This document shows positions 6,950 through 16,541 of a stretch of 31,033 nucleotides of DNA, piece by piece (within the stretch, counting starts at the first letter, position 1; every line of letters begins with the position of its first letter). The notes beneath the pieces were generated by a model. The model was not told where the DNA came from, did no database searches, and saw nothing but the letters and a program-made list of their open reading frames with translations. The translations under genes were made by a program, and so were the position numbers. The DNA comes from a virus: IMG/VR virus record IMGVR_UViG_3300027728_000058, positions 1-31,033 of that record; one strand, 5' to 3'.

Positions 6950-7954
6950 TTACATATTCCAGTTACGCTCAACCTTTTTGGTAAGATCAAGCAAAATATC
7001 CTCATGCAACGGATTCTTTAAAAACTCAACAATGTCAGAAACATTTCTTCCTAGCAAAGCATTTAACTCAGTGTGGTAAATATAACCATCACCTTTGGTA
7101 ATAATAAACTTGTAGAAAGTAGCGTCTTTAACAATAGAGCGAATCTTTAAAGTTTCCATGTCTAACTTTGCAGCATCCAAAAACTGATTAGCAGCCCGAG
7201 TTTTGTTTGTTTCAACACCTTCACCATTAATGAACCTATCCATTGCGTCATAAATAACATCATTGGGTGTGTTCTTTTTATAAATCTGGCTTGCGGCGTC
7301 AACTACTTTAGCAACATAGAACAACTTATTGCTATTCTTATCATACAGCTTTTGCATTTCTGAAAGAGCTTTGTTGCGTAGTTTTTTACCCTCGGTTTTA
7401 GTAATAATAGTTTCTTCAGCCTTATCAAGATAAAACTTAGGTGGCACCGCGCGAGAACGAGCATCATCTAAGCTTTTAGCCACAATAGAAAATCCACCAG
7501 CATTAATTGCGTGTAATTTAATCCTATCAAATGGATCAACAGGATCCAAGAATAATGGATCATTACCACAACGAATAGCAATTTTGTTCCAGAAAGATTT
7601 GTTGTTAGGTTGAAGTAATTCAACCTTATTCCAAAATTCTTTGTCCTCTGGATCAAGAATGTTAGCTGCTAATTCTCGCTCAAGTTCAACTACAGCTGAA
7701 CGGATTTCTCGAATGCGTGCTTCACGAACCTCTGGGTCAAGTTTTTTAATTTCAGGAGCAAACTCATTTAAACCGGTAAGGTAACGAGTTATTCCATTCA
7801 TTTCAATACAAGCTAATTGCTCTTCGTGGTAGACACCATCATAAAGAGTTAAGCCATATTTTTCAAGACCTAAATTAGATACGTTTCCATCAAAGTAAGG
7901 TTTCACAGAAACTGCCGTGAGTTTGGTAGGATTTAAAGTTTCGACAAGTGTCAT
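6950..7954 (-). CDS. Conserved phage structural or capsid-associated protein
   Basis: A 334-residue protein, beta-rich in the first 60 residues (KLTAVSVKPYFDGN...YGLTLYDGVYHEEQ) and then mostly helical and charged, with FWNKxxLLQPNNKSFWNKIA near residues 108-130. The C-terminal region is helical and includes FYKFIITKGDGYIYHTELNA before a final VERNWNM. It follows the capsid and head-fibre genes, which argues for a virion or assembly role. I recall similar proteins beside capsid genes in Bacteroidota phages but no experimentally defined function. No transmembrane segment, signal peptide or catalytic motif is evident. Confidence 0.6.
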   Translation of the reverse strand: MTLVETLNPTKLTAVSVKPYFDGNVSNLGLEKYGLTLYDGVYHEEQLACIEMNGITRYLTGLNEFAPEIKKLDPEVREARIREIRSAVVELERELAANILDPEDKEFWNKVELLQPNNKSFWNKIAIRCGNDPLFLDPVDPFDRIKLHAINAGGFSIVAKSLDDARSRAVPPKFYLDKAEETIITKTEGKKLRNKALSEMQKLYDKNSNKLFYVAKVVDAASQIYKKNTPNDVIYDAMDRFINGEGVETNKTRAANQFLDAAKLDMETLKIRSIVKDATFYKFIITKGDGYIYHTELNALLGRNVSDIVEFLKNPLHEDILLDLTKKVERNWNM

Positions 7955-7976
7955 GAGTTGTTGGTTTTAAAAGGGG

Positions 7977-8471
7977 TTAATTAATTACTAAGAAATGAAT
8001 AGTTGCCGCTGCGTTTAATACTGCAGATGAAACGTTTTTAATGTCAACACTAAAAGAACCATTTGCTACAGTACTAATTGATGCTAAAGGATATCCTGTA
8101 GAAGCACTAGGATAAGATACAGTAACCAAAATAACACTTGTAGTTTTTACAAAACTGTTATTTACAGTAAACTGAAATTCACCATTTGCTGCTGTAGTTA
8201 AAGCTACAGTAGTAATTCTACCAGACGCTGAATTAATAGTTACTGGCGTTACATTAGATGTTATTTGAGTTACTGTTGTATTGTCTCCCAAAAACTCAGA
8301 ATATAGGTCAGTAACCAATTCTGTTTTAAAGTTTGAAAATTCAATAGCCCAAGTTTTGTAACCGTCATCACGAGTAGAATCAGGATTACCAAATAACAAT
8401 AACGCGTTATCTGGTACAGTAGTCGAAATAATTTCGTTAGCTACTAAATATGAAAAATTAACTATGTCCAT
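7977..8471 (-). CDS. Probable head fibre / capsid decoration protein with beta-sandwich C-terminus
   Basis: A 164-residue protein. Residues 1-60 form an anchoring part (MDIVNFSYLVANEIISTTVP). Residues 75-164 are a beta-rich domain with TTVALTTAANGEFQFTVNNS, then YPLASISTVANGSFSVDI and a hydrophobic end, VLNAAATIHFLVIN. This C-terminal pattern is shared by trimeric head or tail fibre proteins of many phages and probably folds as a jelly-roll trimer. Position just after the capsid gene and its terminator favours a head fibre or auxiliary capsid protein over a tail fibre. Receptor or glycan binding is possible but not shown. Confidence 0.6.
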   Translation of the reverse strand: MDIVNFSYLVANEIISTTVPDNALLLFGNPDSTRDDGYKTWAIEFSNFKTELVTDLYSEFLGDNTTVTQITSNVTPVTINSASGRITTVALTTAANGEFQFTVNNSFVKTTSVILVTVSYPSASTGYPLASISTVANGSFSVDIKNVSSAVLNAAATIHFLVIN

Positions 8472-8494
8472 GGATTTTATTTTTTATAAGTAAA

Positions 8495-8524
8495 AAATGG
8501 GGAGGATTTGATCCCTCCCCATTT
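8495..8524 (-). terminator. Intrinsic terminator after the major capsid gene
   Basis: On the minus strand AAATGGGGAGG pairs with CCTCCCCATTT (11 bp) around a short loop, followed by TTTTTTACTTATA. It lies within 50 nt of the capsid stop and would end most capsid transcripts, separating high-level capsid expression from the genes to the left. Confidence 0.88.
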
Positions 8525-8540
8525 CTACTCAGATTTATAA

Positions 8541-10157
8541 TTAGAATGAACCTCCAGTGATTGGGTTGCGCATAACAATCTTCAATACCTTGGTAGGATC
8601 TTTTACCCAGATTGCAGGCATAGTCTGTGTCATATACACACGGTAACCGTTGAATTGACCAGAGCTTGCAAATCCTTGAGAGCGACCCATGTAGTCCATG
8701 GTACCATTTTGGTAGAACCACTTCAACTGATTATCCCAAGATAACTTCAATAGGAAGATGTTATCATTGGTGTTATCAGTGATATCAAAGATGATAAAGT
8801 TATAAGAAGACAAAGGATAACCATCAATGATTGGGTTTTCAATGTCATTCGTAAACACGTTATCAAATGCAGGATTCAATACAAATTTTACGTTAGCCAA
8901 GAATGGAATCACGTAGCTGGTATATGCAAAACCAAAGTTCAAGTCCATACCTTTACCAGTGATTGCACCGATATCAGCAGCTTGAATCAACAAACCAGAG
9001 CTAATAGCTTCTTGTTTGATGGCTTCATTAACCATACGCATACCACCCATACCAGTTTGTACAACTAGTGAACGCATTGGATCTGGGCCTTTGAACTCAA
9101 CTTTACCATTGAAGAAGTTGAAGATCTCAGAGCGGAACAAGTCAAGGTTAAAGTTGTTCTTGTTGTAAACACGCTTGAATGAATTATCAAGCTGTTTCCA
9201 TAGACCAACTGATAAACGCAAATCATCTGGGCCATCTTGCTTAACACGTCCACCATGTCCCCACATTAAGTAGGTCTCGATGTCAGTAGCAATTTTGGTT
9301 AGGTGAGCTGCTTCCATAGTAGTTAGGAAAGTGCGAGACAAATCACCATTATCCATTGAACGCTTAACTGCATCTTTACCCATGGTCTTAACCATATCTT
9401 CCAAAGAAGTGATTGAAGGATCCATGCGCTTGTCGAAGTTACGCCAGATTTCAGTTACAGGTACAGTACCGTCAGCATTCATACCACCTTTGATCATAAG
9501 ATCAGCGCGAGAAGAAACACTATAATGAACGTGAGCTTCAGCACCACCTACGTAGTTGTAAAACTCACGATATCCAGCACCGGTTTGAATATCAGAGAAA
9601 CGCTCTCCATATTCACCACGAGCAGAACCTTTACGGAATACGCGTGTACCATTTGCAAGATATTTATTATCCATGAAACGGTAGTTGTCATTGTTCACCA
9701 ACTGCACAGTATAGATGAATCCATCACCAATAGGTAAAATATCATCAGCAGTGATGTACAATTCAGCGCCGTTGTATTTGTCATAAGTGATGATATCACC
9801 ATGACCAAACTCGCGCTTGTTCAATTTGATTTTGAAGGATTGACCATCAATACCTTTAGTAAGGTTATTAGATTCAATGTCTTCAACAATATAGGGAAGC
9901 TCTAAGCTTACCGGGGTTTGCCATTTGTACTCACCGCGAGCGTTATCAACACTGATAACATTCTTACCACCAAAGGATGACATTTGATAAAGAGGCATTT
10001 CTACTTTCTGAGCCATTGCCCAAAGGTCAACGGGGCCCATATCCATAGGTTCTGCATCTTTCAACATGTTTACCAAGTGGTAAGAATCCACGTGAGAACT
10101 GGCAGCATATTTGGTATCTCGAAGGAATATACCATTATTTAAAACTGGAGTTGCCAT
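8541..10157 (-). CDS. Major capsid protein, HK97-fold expected
   Basis: A 538-residue protein in the canonical place: after TerL, portal and a scaffold-like gene, before a head-fibre-like gene, and followed by a strong terminator. It has an N-terminal segment MATPVLNNGIFLRDTKYAAS, a long glycine-containing middle part with FRKGSARGEYGERFSDIQTG (about residues 172-191), and a mixed alpha/beta C-terminal half with aromatic clusters, ending MRNPITGGSF. No prohead-protease motif is obvious. Family membership is inferred from size, order, and the lack of any other capsid candidate. Codon use is less AT-rich than in neighbours, as expected for an abundant protein. Confidence 0.82.
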   Translation of the reverse strand: MATPVLNNGIFLRDTKYAASSHVDSYHLVNMLKDAEPMDMGPVDLWAMAQKVEMPLYQMSSFGGKNVISVDNARGEYKWQTPVSLELPYIVEDIESNNLTKGIDGQSFKIKLNKREFGHGDIITYDKYNGAELYITADDILPIGDGFIYTVQLVNNDNYRFMDNKYLANGTRVFRKGSARGEYGERFSDIQTGAGYREFYNYVGGAEAHVHYSVSSRADLMIKGGMNADGTVPVTEIWRNFDKRMDPSITSLEDMVKTMGKDAVKRSMDNGDLSRTFLTTMEAAHLTKIATDIETYLMWGHGGRVKQDGPDDLRLSVGLWKQLDNSFKRVYNKNNFNLDLFRSEIFNFFNGKVEFKGPDPMRSLVVQTGMGGMRMVNEAIKQEAISSGLLIQAADIGAITGKGMDLNFGFAYTSYVIPFLANVKFVLNPAFDNVFTNDIENPIIDGYPLSSYNFIIFDITDNTNDNIFLLKLSWDNQLKWFYQNGTMDYMGRSQGFASSGQFNGYRVYMTQTMPAIWVKDPTKVLKIVMRNPITGGSF

Positions 10158-10194
10158 TGTTTTGATGTTTGATTAAGGGTTAAAAAATTAAAAG

Positions 10195-11454
10195 TTAAAA
10201 TCTTTGAAACATATTTTTGTTTGAACGTTGAATAGTTCTTTTAGGTTTATTTGTTACTGTGTCTTCATCCCGGTCTACTACTGCTGAACTTCTTCTGCGA
10301 GCTTCTTCTGTTTTTAGAGAACGCACTGTTTGCTCAGTAGCTACACGAGTACCTTGAGATTTGACTTTGTTTTTAAATCCATCAGGATCTGCAAGCAGCC
10401 ATAAAGCTTCAGCAATCAATTCGTGATTAGGTTCAACCCATTGATACTTCTCTAGTAAGTGCCCTAACAAGTTTGTAGGTTTTCCACTTATTGAAGGATA
10501 CCCAGGTTGTACTAATCCTGTATAAAGCATATTTTGTGTTTTACGATCAAGTTTTACTCCACTGAGTTCACCTTTTTCTAGAACACCATATACACTATCT
10601 ACAAATTGTCCTGCAATAGCTTGTTGTTTTTGTTTTTGCTGCTCTTGCTCTGCAATTTTTTTAGCTACTTCTTTTTCACGAACTGCTTCAAGTTTTGGCT
10701 TAAACTGGTTAGCCTTTTGCTCTAAGCGATCCATGTCTTTAAACGTGGCTATTTCCTCTTCAATTTCATCTTGTGTCATATCTCCTTTAAGAGACAGATA
10801 CTGACGAACAATTAGTTCTTGATCTGAAGAGTCTGATGGGTCTAGCTCCATTACTTCATTAACCTGAGCTAGTTGTTGCATCATACCTTTCACATCTGTA
10901 CCACCTTTAGAAATGTAATCCATAAGATATTGCATTTCACCAGGCATAGATTGAAAAATCTGCTGAGGAATATCTTGAGATAACTGCTGCTCTTTTTCTT
11001 TCATGTTTGCTTCAAACAACTCACGAAAGTCTTTAGCAGTGTACTCATCTAAAGATTTATCATCATCAAAAGGAAAAAGAACACCTTCTTCAATCATTTT
11101 TGAAGCTAGTTCAACAAGACCACTCTTATCAACTTTTTTGCGACCCCGAGCACTTGGATCTTCTTGCTGGTTGATTAAAGTTTCAAACTCTTCTAAAGCT
11201 TCTTGATTTTTTTCAGAATCTTCTTGCGTTTCTGCAGCAGGTGTATCAGCTTTTGCAGCAGGGGCTGCAGGTTTTAATTTGTCAAGGAACGAAGTATCTA
11301 CATTTGTAGACGAAAACATATTAGGTTTTTTTTCATCATCATCCTCAGCACCAGGAACCATAATGTTCTCTGCACCAGGAAGAGCGAATAGCTCATCAAT
11401 ATTAACGTCAGCTTGTGAAACCTGTGTCACTTCTTCATTTGTATTATTTGCCAT
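10195..11454 (-). CDS. Probable capsid scaffolding protein
   Basis: A 419-residue acidic protein of scaffold type. The first 110 residues are low-complexity and acidic (AEDDDEKKPNMF, AETQEDSEKNQEALEEFE). A long helical middle is rich in Glu/Gln/Lys (EKEQQLSQDIPQQIF; EKEVAKKIAEQEQQKQKQQA) and likely forms coiled coils. The C-terminus turns basic and ends KPKRTIQRSNKNMFQRF, as expected of scaffolds that contact the capsid protein. It sits between portal and capsid genes. No protease or catalytic motif is visible. A scaffold or tape-like assembly factor is the most economical reading; family similarity was not checked. Confidence 0.65.
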   Translation of the reverse strand: MANNTNEEVTQVSQADVNIDELFALPGAENIMVPGAEDDDEKKPNMFSSTNVDTSFLDKLKPAAPAAKADTPAAETQEDSEKNQEALEEFETLINQQEDPSARGRKKVDKSGLVELASKMIEEGVLFPFDDDKSLDEYTAKDFRELFEANMKEKEQQLSQDIPQQIFQSMPGEMQYLMDYISKGGTDVKGMMQQLAQVNEVMELDPSDSSDQELIVRQYLSLKGDMTQDEIEEEIATFKDMDRLEQKANQFKPKLEAVREKEVAKKIAEQEQQKQKQQAIAGQFVDSVYGVLEKGELSGVKLDRKTQNMLYTGLVQPGYPSISGKPTNLLGHLLEKYQWVEPNHELIAEALWLLADPDGFKNKVKSQGTRVATEQTVRSLKTEEARRRSSAVVDRDEDTVTNKPKRTIQRSNKNMFQRF

Positions 11455-11483
11455 TAGTTGTTGGTTTATGGTATTAATATATG

Positions 11484-11491
11484 CAAATTTA
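11484..11491 (-). promoter_or_regulatory. Possible Bacteroidota -7 box upstream of the scaffold gene
   Basis: TAAATTTG on the minus strand fits TAnnTTTG, and a run of A/T separates it from the ATG at 11454. No clean TTTG lies 19-21 nt upstream, so this is a weak call. The 106-nt gap between portal and scaffold genes is otherwise AT-rich with no obvious hairpin terminator. Confidence 0.35.
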
Positions 11492-11560
11492 TTATATAAA
11501 CTTTAAAAAGTTACATTGATAAAAAATCAAGAATAAAATAAAGTTGATTATATAGCAACT

Positions 11561-14335
11561 CTATTTTTTCTTTTTATCAGATGCCTTTGTCTTTTCTTTT
11601 TCTGTAGCTTTTGCATCGTATTGATTTTTGTTTTCTCTAGCTATTTGAAGCTGAGTATTGTTCTTTTCACGTTCAACTTGTAAACGCTCCCGTTCAATAT
11701 TTAACTTTTCACCTTCTGTAATTTTACGATTAGTTTCTTTTTCGCGTTGCAAAGCTGTTTGCTGTTCATACTGTTCAGATTCACGAATGTCACGCATAGC
11801 ATCTTTATAGTCAGATTGCTGGTTTTTATCAATATCAACCATTGACCCATAACCAGCAGCTTTAATTTCAGCAACAAGAATATCGCGTTGACGATCTTTT
11901 TGTTTTTCAGCAGCATCAAATTCAAGCTTTCTTTTCTGTTCTTCCAATCTAGTTTGTTGTTCTTGCTGTGCAAGTTGTTGTTCATGCTGTTGTTGTTCAG
12001 CACGTTGAGCATTAGTTTTCTCTTCAATTTTCTTAAGAGCACCTGAAACATCTGCCATAGACTCAGCTTCAATAATTTGTCCAAGATCATAGATGCTGGC
12101 ACCAGCTGTATTGTTTTGAACAGCTAACTGTTTTATTTGATCTAGGATAGCCCTATGATTAGCTTTTGTGGTGCAGTAAACACCAATGTCTCTTAACAAC
12201 AAATCAGTACCATTCATCTGGAAGTTTACAATCTCATCTTTAGTACTAATGTATTGTAAACGAGAAGACGGTTTAGTTGAATAATAATACTGTGCAATGT
12301 CAGTGCGCATTTGATGTACTCTAGGCATTAGATAATCACAATGCTGTATAAAGTACTGTTCTGTTTGTGCATAAGAGCCAACCACCGCTTGCTCTACAGC
12401 AGTAGCAGTTTGTTGACCAATCTGTTGACCTAAACGTTGTGGGCTTATACCAATAACCTCAAATGCCTGCATTTTAAAGTAATTGGCCAACTGAATCCTA
12501 GACATCAACCTTTCTGTTTGAGAAAGATCTAGTTTCTGGAAGTGGTTAAAGTTTAGCGAGTTTTCAGTATTTGTAATACTTGTATCTAAAGGTAGCATTT
12601 GAAAATTCTTCATTGCTACATATGCTTTAGCAAGATTGTTTCTACCCCAGTCTTCACCAGCTGAATGGCGTGGTAAAGTATTTTGGTCTAATAATATTAC
12701 CGTACCAAGTTCATCAACTAAAATATCTGCAATCTGGTTGTTTACAATGTTATAACCAATTTGAAAAGGTTTCATTAAGTCAACCATAGATGTAGATCGC
12801 GTATTGCGATCTGAAAATACAGATCCTTCAACAGGTAGTTTGCAACCATATAAGGTAGTATCACCTTTCATTTGGTAACGCAATCTTCCAGGACGATTCT
12901 TTTGTACACCTAGATAAATTGGGTTAATACCACCAGGATTATTCATGCCCCAAAAAGATGGGTGATTAGGGCCAATCTTTACACCACCCCAAGTGTCGTT
13001 AATCCAAATCCAATCTATGTGCTCACCAAAAATTAAATTATCTTTTGCTTTATTCTTAAAAAGTGTAGTATCATAAACAGGTTTATCAGTTACTGTATAA
13101 TCTTCTCCAATAATAGCTGTTTCTACATTACCTAGTTCATCTAGTTTAGTCAAGTGTCCAACTCGGCGCTGAGATTTCCAATACACCGTGGTAACACGCA
13201 GTAAATGCGCTACTCCAACATCAAAATAATCTTCACCTTCAGAAAGAATCCAGTTTACAATATCTCCACCATTATTACCTGAGTTATTATAAACAGATGT
13301 AAATTGCCGGTATGCTAAACTTGGCATGTTAGTATTCCACTCATGCGATTTAGTAGCATCGTAGTATGTACCGTCATTTTGATAACCTTGAATAGCATAA
13401 CCTGCAGAGCGCACAGGGTAAATAGCTTCTAATGATTTAACTTCATCTTCTGTCATTAAGTAACCATACTTATCAATCACATCAGATACTGACATCATAT
13501 CTGTTTTGCCAACCCAGTTTCCCTGGGAGATATATCTTACATCTGGTGATTTATGATAAAAAGTTAGTACAGGATTCCAAAGCTCAACCTCGTAATCATC
13601 TTCCATCATGTGAAAATGCCAAAACTCTCTATCTGTAATTAGCATGTCACGAAAAGCACGTTCTTCTAATTCTTCAATCTTGAAGCGTTCCATGTCATGT
13701 TGCATAAGATGCGTAGCCCACTGTTCACCTTGTGACTTATAATTTGTTCTAAAGTAGTCTTCAATCTCAGGTAAAGTTTTTAATTTTTCTGGGTTAAGCT
13801 CTTGCTGGCCTTCTTCTGATTCTGGATCCATACCCATCTCCATCATCTTATTCATAATTTTCATCTGAGCATCTGACATTAGATAGTCTTCTACCATAGA
13901 CTTCTTTTGTTCAAGAAGTTCATTGTAAGAATACTCATCAACAGCTTTAAACGTAATCTTAGTGTTTCTCTTTGCAAATTCTGAAACTAAAACGTTAATT
14001 ACATTGGGTATAATAGGATAAAACTTTAGCTCTAGTGCACTATGATCTTCTTGAGTTAGTGTTTCAATTAAATCAGACATCTCATTATTTTCTTCAACAA
14101 TGTAGTCTGTCTTATCTATAATACCTTTTGCAAGTTTGTAGTTCTTCATAAGGCGCCGCGCGTTACGGCGCAGTTGCTTTAATCCATTCCACTCTAACCA
14201 GTCAACATTCCAAGCCGCCCACTCATCTGATTTATCTTTATCAGGAATAAACTGCAATGGCTGAGTTACGCTACCTAGCCTATTGTAATCAGCTTTTGCT
14301 CCATTCTTAATCTGTAATGCGTTATATATTTGCAT
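11561..14335 (-). CDS. Portal protein with long C-terminal coiled-coil tail
   Basis: A 924-residue protein directly downstream of TerL (one base between stop and start). The N-terminal 160 residues contain RRNARRLMKNYKLAKGIID, followed by PIIPNVINVLVSEFAKRNT. The core has SPDVRYISQGNWVGKTDMM and DVIDKYGYLM, a phrase I recall from portals of crAss-like phages. The last 170 residues are an extended Gln/Glu/Lys coiled coil (EEKTNAQRAEQQQHEQQ onward) ending KKKK. Portals form a 12-subunit ring at one capsid vertex, through which DNA enters. The length exceeds simple portals (about 500-700 residues) because of the tail. Identity rests on gene order and recalled motifs. Confidence 0.8.
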   Translation of the reverse strand: MQIYNALQIKNGAKADYNRLGSVTQPLQFIPDKDKSDEWAAWNVDWLEWNGLKQLRRNARRLMKNYKLAKGIIDKTDYIVEENNEMSDLIETLTQEDHSALELKFYPIIPNVINVLVSEFAKRNTKITFKAVDEYSYNELLEQKKSMVEDYLMSDAQMKIMNKMMEMGMDPESEEGQQELNPEKLKTLPEIEDYFRTNYKSQGEQWATHLMQHDMERFKIEELEERAFRDMLITDREFWHFHMMEDDYEVELWNPVLTFYHKSPDVRYISQGNWVGKTDMMSVSDVIDKYGYLMTEDEVKSLEAIYPVRSAGYAIQGYQNDGTYYDATKSHEWNTNMPSLAYRQFTSVYNNSGNNGGDIVNWILSEGEDYFDVGVAHLLRVTTVYWKSQRRVGHLTKLDELGNVETAIIGEDYTVTDKPVYDTTLFKNKAKDNLIFGEHIDWIWINDTWGGVKIGPNHPSFWGMNNPGGINPIYLGVQKNRPGRLRYQMKGDTTLYGCKLPVEGSVFSDRNTRSTSMVDLMKPFQIGYNIVNNQIADILVDELGTVILLDQNTLPRHSAGEDWGRNNLAKAYVAMKNFQMLPLDTSITNTENSLNFNHFQKLDLSQTERLMSRIQLANYFKMQAFEVIGISPQRLGQQIGQQTATAVEQAVVGSYAQTEQYFIQHCDYLMPRVHQMRTDIAQYYYSTKPSSRLQYISTKDEIVNFQMNGTDLLLRDIGVYCTTKANHRAILDQIKQLAVQNNTAGASIYDLGQIIEAESMADVSGALKKIEEKTNAQRAEQQQHEQQLAQQEQQTRLEEQKRKLEFDAAEKQKDRQRDILVAEIKAAGYGSMVDIDKNQQSDYKDAMRDIRESEQYEQQTALQREKETNRKITEGEKLNIERERLQVEREKNNTQLQIARENKNQYDAKATEKEKTKASDKKKK

Positions 14336-14336
14336 C

Positions 14337-16541
14337 TTATTTCATATTTTTAAATGGGCTTCTCCTCATACCAGCTGGTAATAAAGACTTACCCATGTGT
14401 CTAAACGGACTATTATTAAATTTAGTCATTTTATCTGATTTTACCAATTTAGAGTCATCAGTAATTGTACGTCTTGCATAACCTCTGTTTGTTTGCTGGA
14501 TTTTAGCAAATGCAACTAATGCAGAAAATGCAACTAATCTGTCAACGTTAAGACGATCATGATAAGCCTGCATTTCACGCAAAAGCATAATATCAGGTAT
14601 CCGCTCTACACCAAACTTTGTGCTAACTATAGAACCATCTTCAGCAATATCTTGATCTAGGATCTCTTGAAGATACTCAATAGCATATGACAATAAATGA
14701 CTTTTAAATAATGTACCTGTGTTTTTCCAACCATAGTCTGCATACACGGCCCGGTTTGATGATATCTCCTTTAAAAACAGAATTTGATCTTTGGGTACTA
14801 GGTATTTTTGTTTACGTTTTAACATCATGTATTGTATAAACAAGCTAACGTTGTTTTCTACTAGTGTCCACGCGTTATAATATTCAATAATATTCTCTAG
14901 TCTTTCATGTGTTTGTTTAATATCATCAAAGCGACCACACCAAGATGCTACTATTTTGTCACCTTCAATATAACTTGTAATGTTTGAACCCTCAACTTTT
15001 GTAACTTCCGTAGGAGCTTTATATACAAAAATCGAACAGAGCGAGTCAGACGTAGTAGTCTTTCCCTCTCCCACAGGGTCAATTGATGCATAATACATAC
15101 CAAAAGGCGGACTTTTAACAGGGCGCTCATAAATGATAACAACGCTTTCTTTGTTATTTGAGTTCTTAGCAATAGGAAATTCATTAATAGGTAATTTACG
15201 GGTTTCTTTCATTGTAATAATGTCGTGCTCATCGCGTACAAGCTCCACAAACTCCATTGGGTATTCTTTATCTTGAATACGTTTGATCTGGGCATTAACC
15301 AGATGCTGAGGAAACTTTGATTCTTTTCTATAAGCAAACGCTTCTTCAATGTTGCGCGGGTGCTGAGAAATACGCAACTGATACTTATCTGCAGGTAACT
15401 CTTTTCTCCATATATTAAACTGTTCGTCTAATGCAGTTAAAGCTTCTTCTACTTTAGAATTACCAAATGCATCAATGAATGGTGGCATTGACCATTGCTC
15501 TGGAATAAATAACCCTGATCTACCAAGAGTACCGTCTTTGTCAATAAGTGTAGTTTCTACAGAATAAATGTCATTTATATCTGGTTTGAGAATCATCTCT
15601 TTTAGTGGCTCACACTGGTCAAGATCACCAACAGAACCCGCTGCTATAAACATACCACTAGTAATAAACCCAGATTTCATTGCAGGGCGTATATACTCAA
15701 AGGTATCATTCATCTTTGGTGCAATACCTGCTTCTTCATGAAAGAAGTATTTACATGGGCCACCAACACCATTTGTAGGATCCTTTTCAAATGACATACC
15801 TTGAATAGTACCTTTAAGACCAACCTCGGTTTTACGATTACCCTTTTTAACCTCAATCTTTTGCTGCCACATTAATGTTTTATCTGGGCTAAATGGTCTA
15901 TACCAAGCTGTATGCTCATTTAAAAAAGCAGCATACTCGTCTAGCATTTTCCAGGTACCTTTCTCATTAATGTAATCTTTAAGACTAGCACCTATTTTTA
16001 AGGTGATACCTTCTTCAAACCATATTTGATTTATAAATTTAGCGGAGTGAAAATATGAACTAGCTATCTGACGCTTTTTTAATATTGCTGAATGCTTGTA
16101 GTGTAACTCAGCTAGTAACTCATATAATGCCATATGATACTGAGCATCTCTAATTTTAGCAAAACCAAAGGTGTTTTCTTCTTTATCATAAATAGGTAAG
16201 AAGTTTAACCACATATAGTAGTCTCTACATATATACCATGTTTTACTACCAGAGATAATTATTGTTCCATTTCTATTCTTGTTTTTTTGATCATCCCAGT
16301 ATGTAACAAAGTCTTTGCTCTTTGTAGGAGACGCACAGTAGTAGTTTTGTTTATTGAAGATTGTAGCCTGCTCATTAAATATTGCAGTATCTTCATTAAA
16401 TTCATACTTCCCGGGCTCCTTAAAAAGAGGTAACAAGAACTCTTTAAATTCATCCCTGCTACCAAATTCTGTTACTTCCCAGTTGCCATTACGCCAGGTT
16501 GGTATTCTCTCATAAAACTTTAAACCACTTCTACTGATCAT
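14337..16541 (-). CDS. terL: Terminase large subunit (TerL), ATPase plus RNase H-like nuclease
   Basis: A 734-residue protein, the DNA packaging motor. N-terminal ATPase: a P-loop-like HSAILKKRQIASSYFHS at about 150-166, a Walker B CKYFFHEEAG (263-272) with the expected acidic pair, and a coupling motif IAAGSVGD (299-306). C-terminal nuclease: ASIDPVGEG with Asp488, TLVENN with Glu562, and LNVDRLVAFSALVAFAK with Asp667, the three acids of the RNase H-like fold. The Walker A region lacks the canonical GK[ST] (it reads RQIASS). It overlaps the end of the probable small terminase by 11 nt and is followed immediately by the portal gene. Cleaves concatemers and drives DNA into the prohead. Confidence 0.9.
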   Translation of the reverse strand: MISRSGLKFYERIPTWRNGNWEVTEFGSRDEFKEFLLPLFKEPGKYEFNEDTAIFNEQATIFNKQNYYCASPTKSKDFVTYWDDQKNKNRNGTIIISGSKTWYICRDYYMWLNFLPIYDKEENTFGFAKIRDAQYHMALYELLAELHYKHSAILKKRQIASSYFHSAKFINQIWFEEGITLKIGASLKDYINEKGTWKMLDEYAAFLNEHTAWYRPFSPDKTLMWQQKIEVKKGNRKTEVGLKGTIQGMSFEKDPTNGVGGPCKYFFHEEAGIAPKMNDTFEYIRPAMKSGFITSGMFIAAGSVGDLDQCEPLKEMILKPDINDIYSVETTLIDKDGTLGRSGLFIPEQWSMPPFIDAFGNSKVEEALTALDEQFNIWRKELPADKYQLRISQHPRNIEEAFAYRKESKFPQHLVNAQIKRIQDKEYPMEFVELVRDEHDIITMKETRKLPINEFPIAKNSNNKESVVIIYERPVKSPPFGMYYASIDPVGEGKTTTSDSLCSIFVYKAPTEVTKVEGSNITSYIEGDKIVASWCGRFDDIKQTHERLENIIEYYNAWTLVENNVSLFIQYMMLKRKQKYLVPKDQILFLKEISSNRAVYADYGWKNTGTLFKSHLLSYAIEYLQEILDQDIAEDGSIVSTKFGVERIPDIMLLREMQAYHDRLNVDRLVAFSALVAFAKIQQTNRGYARRTITDDSKLVKSDKMTKFNNSPFRHMGKSLLPAGMRRSPFKNMK

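Noticed and set aside
9065-9737. Several plus- and minus-strand frames inside the capsid gene
   Set aside because: They lie within the 538-residue capsid protein, have no supporting start context or domain, and are shadows of codon usage.
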